DNA from: Firmicutes bacterium UBA1393
GTDB lineage: Bacteria; Bacillota; DTU025
DNA length: 17,473 nt
Assembly: GCA_002305255.1 (NCBI GenBank)
Contig: DBQN01000047.1
Span: 14,081-31,553 of the forward strand
Reading direction: 5' to 3'
The first letter of the stretch is position 1. The number at the start of each line of letters is the position of its first letter. The position numbers and the translations under genes were made by a program. The notes beneath the pieces are model-generated. The model saw only the letters and a program-made list of their open reading frames with translations. It had not been told where the DNA came from and did no database searches. Below are positions 14,596-17,473 of this stretch, piece by piece.

Positions 14596-16015
14596 CACTG
14601 AGGCTCTGCCTGTGCTCGTCGGAATCGATGTCGGCACCACGGCCGTAAAGGCCTGCACTTGGCGAGTGGCTGATGCCGTGGCGACCGGTGGCGCGGCCGC
14701 CGGTGTGCCCGCCGGTGTGGCCGCCGTCGGCAGCGCCGCGGAACGCTACCGCAGCGCGCGGCGACTTGTGAGCGTCGATGCCAACGGCGATCAGGATCCC
14801 GACGAGGTATGGCAGGCAGTCGTCGAGTGCCTGCGCGAAGTGTTGGGGAGGGGCGACTGCCGGCGAGTGCTTGGGGTTGGCCTCGCGGGCCATGGCCCGT
14901 CCCTGGTGGCAGTTGACTCCGGTGGGCGCGCCGTGAGCCCGGTCGTCACGTGGATGGACCGGCGACCGGTGGTGGCGGCGGGCGCGGCAGGCCCGAGCTT
15001 CGAGGCCACCGCCGAGTGGTTGTTGCGCGTCGCCGGGCAGGAGGCCTGTGTTCTGCAGCCAAAGGACTATCTGGTGTTCAGGCTCACGGGTGAGCGGTGC
15101 ATTGATGCATCGGCCTTCTCATGCACGTCGTGGGCGGCGGGCGGTCGCTTCGATTGGCTGCCCAGAACCGTCGAATGCTGGGAGACTGCCGGCGTGGTAT
15201 CGCCTGAGGCCGCCACCGCCACCAGCATCACCCCAGGTGCTCCTGTGGCGGCAGGCGGGGTAGACGCCTTCGTCGAGGCGCTGGGCGCGGGCATCATCCA
15301 GCCGGGGCCTGCGTGTGATTCTACCGGCACATCGACGTGCATATCGGCGGCGTGCGGTGCGGGCGATTCCAGATGTCAGGGCGTCAAGCACGTGGTGCCG
15401 CAGATGAGCCTCTGTGTGGAGCCGGTGACCTACAGCGGCGGCTCCCTCGCGTGGGCGATGTCGGTGCTGATGCCTGGAGCAGGTCAGGGCAACGCCGACT
15501 GGACCGCGGTAATCGCCGACGTGGCGTCGCGCACCAGGCCTGGCGCTGACGGACTCGTATTCATCCCCCACATGACGGGCCCGCGCAGCGAGTGGCAAGG
15601 ACCCAGGGCAAGCGGAGCGTTTGTGGGGCTGCGGGCCGGGCACACCAGGTTCGACATGGTAAGGGCGGTGCTGGAGGGTTGCGCCTACAGCATGCGAGAG
15701 TGCGTCGAAAGGCAGATGCCCTGGGGCGTCAGTGAGTTCAGGGCCGTGGGCTCCGGCGCACGGCACGATGCGTGGCTGCAGATCAAGGCCGACGTTACGG
15801 GCACCCCTGTGGTGAGGATGGCGATCCGGGAAGGGGCCCTCGCCGGCGCCGTGATACTTGCCGGCATGGCGGCAGGTGTGTACGGCGATGCACGCGAAGG
15901 AGTCGAAGACGTGGTGCAGTGCGACCGGAGGTTCGAGCCGGCAGCGGCGTCGGTGCCGGAGTATGAGGCGGGATACAGAGCGTTCTGCGAAGCCGAACGC
16001 GAGCTGGGGCGGTGA
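14588..16015 (+). CDS. FGGY-family carbohydrate kinase (xylulokinase-like)
   Basis: A 475-residue sugar kinase of the FGGY family, close to the usual 480-520. The N-terminal ATPase-fold motif is GIDVGTTAVK (12-21). VTWMDRRP carries the likely catalytic base Asp124, DSTGTSTC starts at D244, and the C-terminal half has the conserved GCAYSMRE and GSGARHDAWLQIKADVTG stretches of the family's second signature. A Gly/Ala/Val-rich low-complexity insert follows the first strand (about residues 32-52). Such kinases phosphorylate ketoses, polyols or, in LsrK, the AI-2 precursor. The gene overlaps the dehydrogenase gene by 8 bases. ATG 14588 is preceded by GGTGGG; in-frame ATG 14519 lies inside the dehydrogenase and is rejected. 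Confidence 0.9.
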   Translation: MPDTEALPVLVGIDVGTTAVKACTWRVADAVATGGAAAGVPAGVAAVGSAAERYRSARRLVSVDANGDQDPDEVWQAVVECLREVLGRGDCRRVLGVGLAGHGPSLVAVDSGGRAVSPVVTWMDRRPVVAAGAAGPSFEATAEWLLRVAGQEACVLQPKDYLVFRLTGERCIDASAFSCTSWAAGGRFDWLPRTVECWETAGVVSPEAATATSITPGAPVAAGGVDAFVEALGAGIIQPGPACDSTGTSTCISAACGAGDSRCQGVKHVVPQMSLCVEPVTYSGGSLAWAMSVLMPGAGQGNADWTAVIADVASRTRPGADGLVFIPHMTGPRSEWQGPRASGAFVGLRAGHTRFDMVRAVLEGCAYSMRECVERQMPWGVSEFRAVGSGARHDAWLQIKADVTGTPVVRMAIREGALAGAVILAGMAAGVYGDAREGVEDVVQCDRRFEPAAASVPEYEAGYRAFCEAERELGR

Positions 16016-16019
16016 TCCT

Positions 16020-17252
16020 GTGGGTGTGAGACTGATAGCCGCGGGCATGTTGCTGTGGGGTTTCGGGTATGGACTGCACACCTTTCTGCTGCCGGTGCAC
16101 TTGCGCAACATCGGCTGCAGTCCTGCCCAGGTAGGACTGGTGTTCTCAGTCGGTATAGCGGCCATGGCCCTGTCTGCCCTGCCGGGCGGATGGATCGCCG
16201 ACAGGTACGACAGGCGCAAGGTAATGTTCCTCACGTGGCTGGCCGGGGCGCCGTCGGCCCTGCTATACTACTTCGCCCGCGATTACCGTCTGGCCGCGCT
16301 GGGTATGGCGCTCTACCTTGGGGCGCAGGTAGGCTACCCGGCGCTCAATGCCTACATCACTGAATCCGTATCTCAGGGCGCCGCAGGCAGCACCTTCGGC
16401 CTTGTGAACGCCGCCTTCGGGGCAGGGATGGTCGTCAGCCCAATGCTGGGAGGCTGGATTGCGGAACGGTGGGGCGCGGGCCCGGTGTTCATCACATCGT
16501 TCCTGCTCTTCCTTGCGGCTGCGGGCATCATGGCGTTCCTGCCGCCGGCGCAGAAAGCGGGCGCAGCTGCCGGCGAGGTTGCAGGCTCGGGTGCTGGCAC
16601 CGGGACCAGGGATGGCGCCGGGGTCGCCGCCGGTTACGTCTCATTGCTGCGTGATGCCAGATACGTGCGTTTCATCGTGTTCTACTCAGTCTGCGCCTTC
16701 GGCTACTACATGGTTCAACCGCTGTTCTCGCAGTTCGTGGCGGATGTGCGGGGCGCAGGAGCGGCGTCGGTGGGCCTGCTCGGCACTTTGATGTCGCTCG
16801 GGCAGGTTGCGATCACTGCGGTGGTTGGTAAGGTCGCCGATCGGCGGGGCGCGATCATTGCAGTTGCCGCGAACATGGTGTTGTATGTAGCCGCAATGAT
16901 AGTCTTTGTGTTCGTATCTTCAGCAGCCGTAGAGGCTGTGACGATGTTCATGCTCGGTGGTTTCATGGCTGGCCAGGGAGTGGCCTACGCCGGGGTCGGC
17001 GAGGTTCTCGGGCCTCGCACCGACGGCAAGGCGTTTGCCCTGTTCATGCTGGCGATCGCGGGTGTATCGGCGGCCAGCCCATATGTGGGCGGGTCGCTCT
17101 ACGCGGCAGAGCCCGGCGCGGCTTTCGTGGCCGCAGCGGCCTTGACGCTGATGTTCGCCGGACTCCTCATGCGTTTGGGTATCACCGTCCGCAGCGGAAG
17201 AGGAAGAGGAGGTGAAGCAGGCCAGGAGGCCTTCAGCGTTACCGGGAAGTAG
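16020..17252 (+). CDS. Major facilitator superfamily transporter
   Basis: A 410-residue permease with about 12 hydrophobic segments in two halves. The MFS loop 2-3 motif is GGWIADRYDRRK (56-67), with a weaker repeat in the second half (GKVADRRGA). The cytoplasmic linker between the halves (about 178-206) is Gly/Ala-rich. Substrate cannot be inferred; sugar uptake, or export of a by-product or drug, are all possible. GTG 16020 follows the FGGY kinase stop by four bases with GGGGCGG seven bases upstream; GTG 16026 is a close alternative. It is the last gene of the run. No terminator hairpin is visible in the 44 bases after it. Confidence 0.88.
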   Translation: MGVRLIAAGMLLWGFGYGLHTFLLPVHLRNIGCSPAQVGLVFSVGIAAMALSALPGGWIADRYDRRKVMFLTWLAGAPSALLYYFARDYRLAALGMALYLGAQVGYPALNAYITESVSQGAAGSTFGLVNAAFGAGMVVSPMLGGWIAERWGAGPVFITSFLLFLAAAGIMAFLPPAQKAGAAAGEVAGSGAGTGTRDGAGVAAGYVSLLRDARYVRFIVFYSVCAFGYYMVQPLFSQFVADVRGAGAASVGLLGTLMSLGQVAITAVVGKVADRRGAIIAVAANMVLYVAAMIVFVFVSSAAVEAVTMFMLGGFMAGQGVAYAGVGEVLGPRTDGKAFALFMLAIAGVSAASPYVGGSLYAAEPGAAFVAAAALTLMFAGLLMRLGITVRSGRGRGGEAGQEAFSVTGK

Positions 17253-17279
17253 CTCACCGAACAACTACGTCTCAAGCTT

Positions 17280-17287
17280 AAGGAGGG
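17280..17287 (+). promoter_or_regulatory. Strong ribosome binding site of the last, partial gene
   Basis: AAGGAGGG nine bases before ATG 17297 is the best Shine-Dalgarno match noted in the window. Confidence 0.8.
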
Positions 17288-17296
17288 TACACAAGA

Positions 17297-17473
17297 ATGC
17301 GTAGAGTCATAGTGGCACTGGCAGTATGTGCAGCTCTGCTGATGATCGGTTCGACGGTCATGGCAGCGCCCAAGCCCGAGGGCAAGGTTGAACTCACAGT
17401 GGAAGGCGCCATCACCAACACCAACTCCGACAAAGGCCTCGAGCTCGACATGGCCATGCTCGAGGGCATCGGA
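17297..17473 (+). CDS. Exported protein, N-terminal part (possibly molybdopterin-oxidoreductase-like domain)
   Basis: Only 59 codons are visible and the frame is open at the window end. The protein starts MRRVIVALAVCAALLMIGS, a clear signal peptide with a likely signal peptidase I site after VMA (residues 20-22). The mature start (VELTVEGAITNTNSDKGLEL then MAMLEG) resembles the opening of small periplasmic sulfite-oxidase/YedY-like domain proteins, in which a 'TVxGxIxNTNxDG...LAMLEALP' stretch is familiar. That match rests on memory of the family and on few residues. It may belong to the operon or start a new one. Confidence 0.6.
   Translation, partial: MRRVIVALAVCAALLMIGSTVMAAPKPEGKVELTVEGAITNTNSDKGLELDMAMLEGIG

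Noticed and set aside
15119..16234. 371-codon minus-strand reading frame across the FGGY kinase and MFS genes
   Set aside because: It is antisense to two well-supported genes and its product is rich in Arg, His and Pro, typical of GC-rich shadow frames.
1..17473. CRISPR arrays, tRNA or rRNA genes, insertion sequences
   Set aside because: No regularly spaced repeat array, no cloverleaf with CCA-type acceptor, and no transposase or integrase reading frame was seen.

Overview
The window looks like a piece of a GC-rich bacterial chromosome. Purine-rich Shine-Dalgarno sequences stand before most genes, and several starts are TTG or GTG. A SorC-type regulator, a dedicated ECF transporter and a SNF2/SWIM gene pair together suggest a high-GC member of the Bacillota or a related Gram-positive lineage. 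This is inference; no rRNA or other marker gene is present.

Left part (1-6207): an archaeal-type AAA ATPase with a DUF234 nuclease-like C-terminus (125-1522, +) lies behind a striking tandem and inverted repeat at 44-80. A convergent two-gene operon on the minus strand encodes a SNF2/RapA-type helicase (2818-6207) and its SWIM zinc-finger partner (1915-2814). The gap between the convergent units holds an 87-nt nested imperfect hairpin (1650-1736). A degenerate partial copy of it appears at the window's left edge (9-35).

Centre and right (6208-17252): a divergent region carries a 25-bp near-palindrome, the likely operator of the SorC-family regulator at 6547-7527. Nine genes follow on the plus strand, mostly overlapping or separated by a few bases. 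They encode an ECF S component, a fused double ECF ATPase, EcfT, a PfkB sugar/nucleoside kinase, an ADP-ribosylglycohydrolase-family protein, a DhnA/LsrF-type class I aldolase, a zinc medium-chain dehydrogenase, an FGGY sugar kinase and an MFS permease. Read together, this is an inducible uptake-and-degradation operon for an unidentified carbohydrate-containing small molecule. The S component brings a ligand in. The ADP-ribosylglycohydrolase-like enzyme may cleave an N-glycosidic bond, and the PfkB kinase may phosphorylate the released sugar. The dehydrogenase, FGGY kinase and aldolase could oxidise, phosphorylate and split a sugar or polyol to central metabolites. No known pathway with exactly this gene set comes to mind, so it is the best candidate for an undescribed system here. 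In the fused ATPase the degenerate catalytic residues all fall in one of the two composite ATP sites.

Right edge (17297-17473): a gene with its own strong ribosome binding site begins. It encodes an exported protein whose mature start resembles small molybdopterin-oxidoreductase-like domain proteins; only 59 codons are visible.
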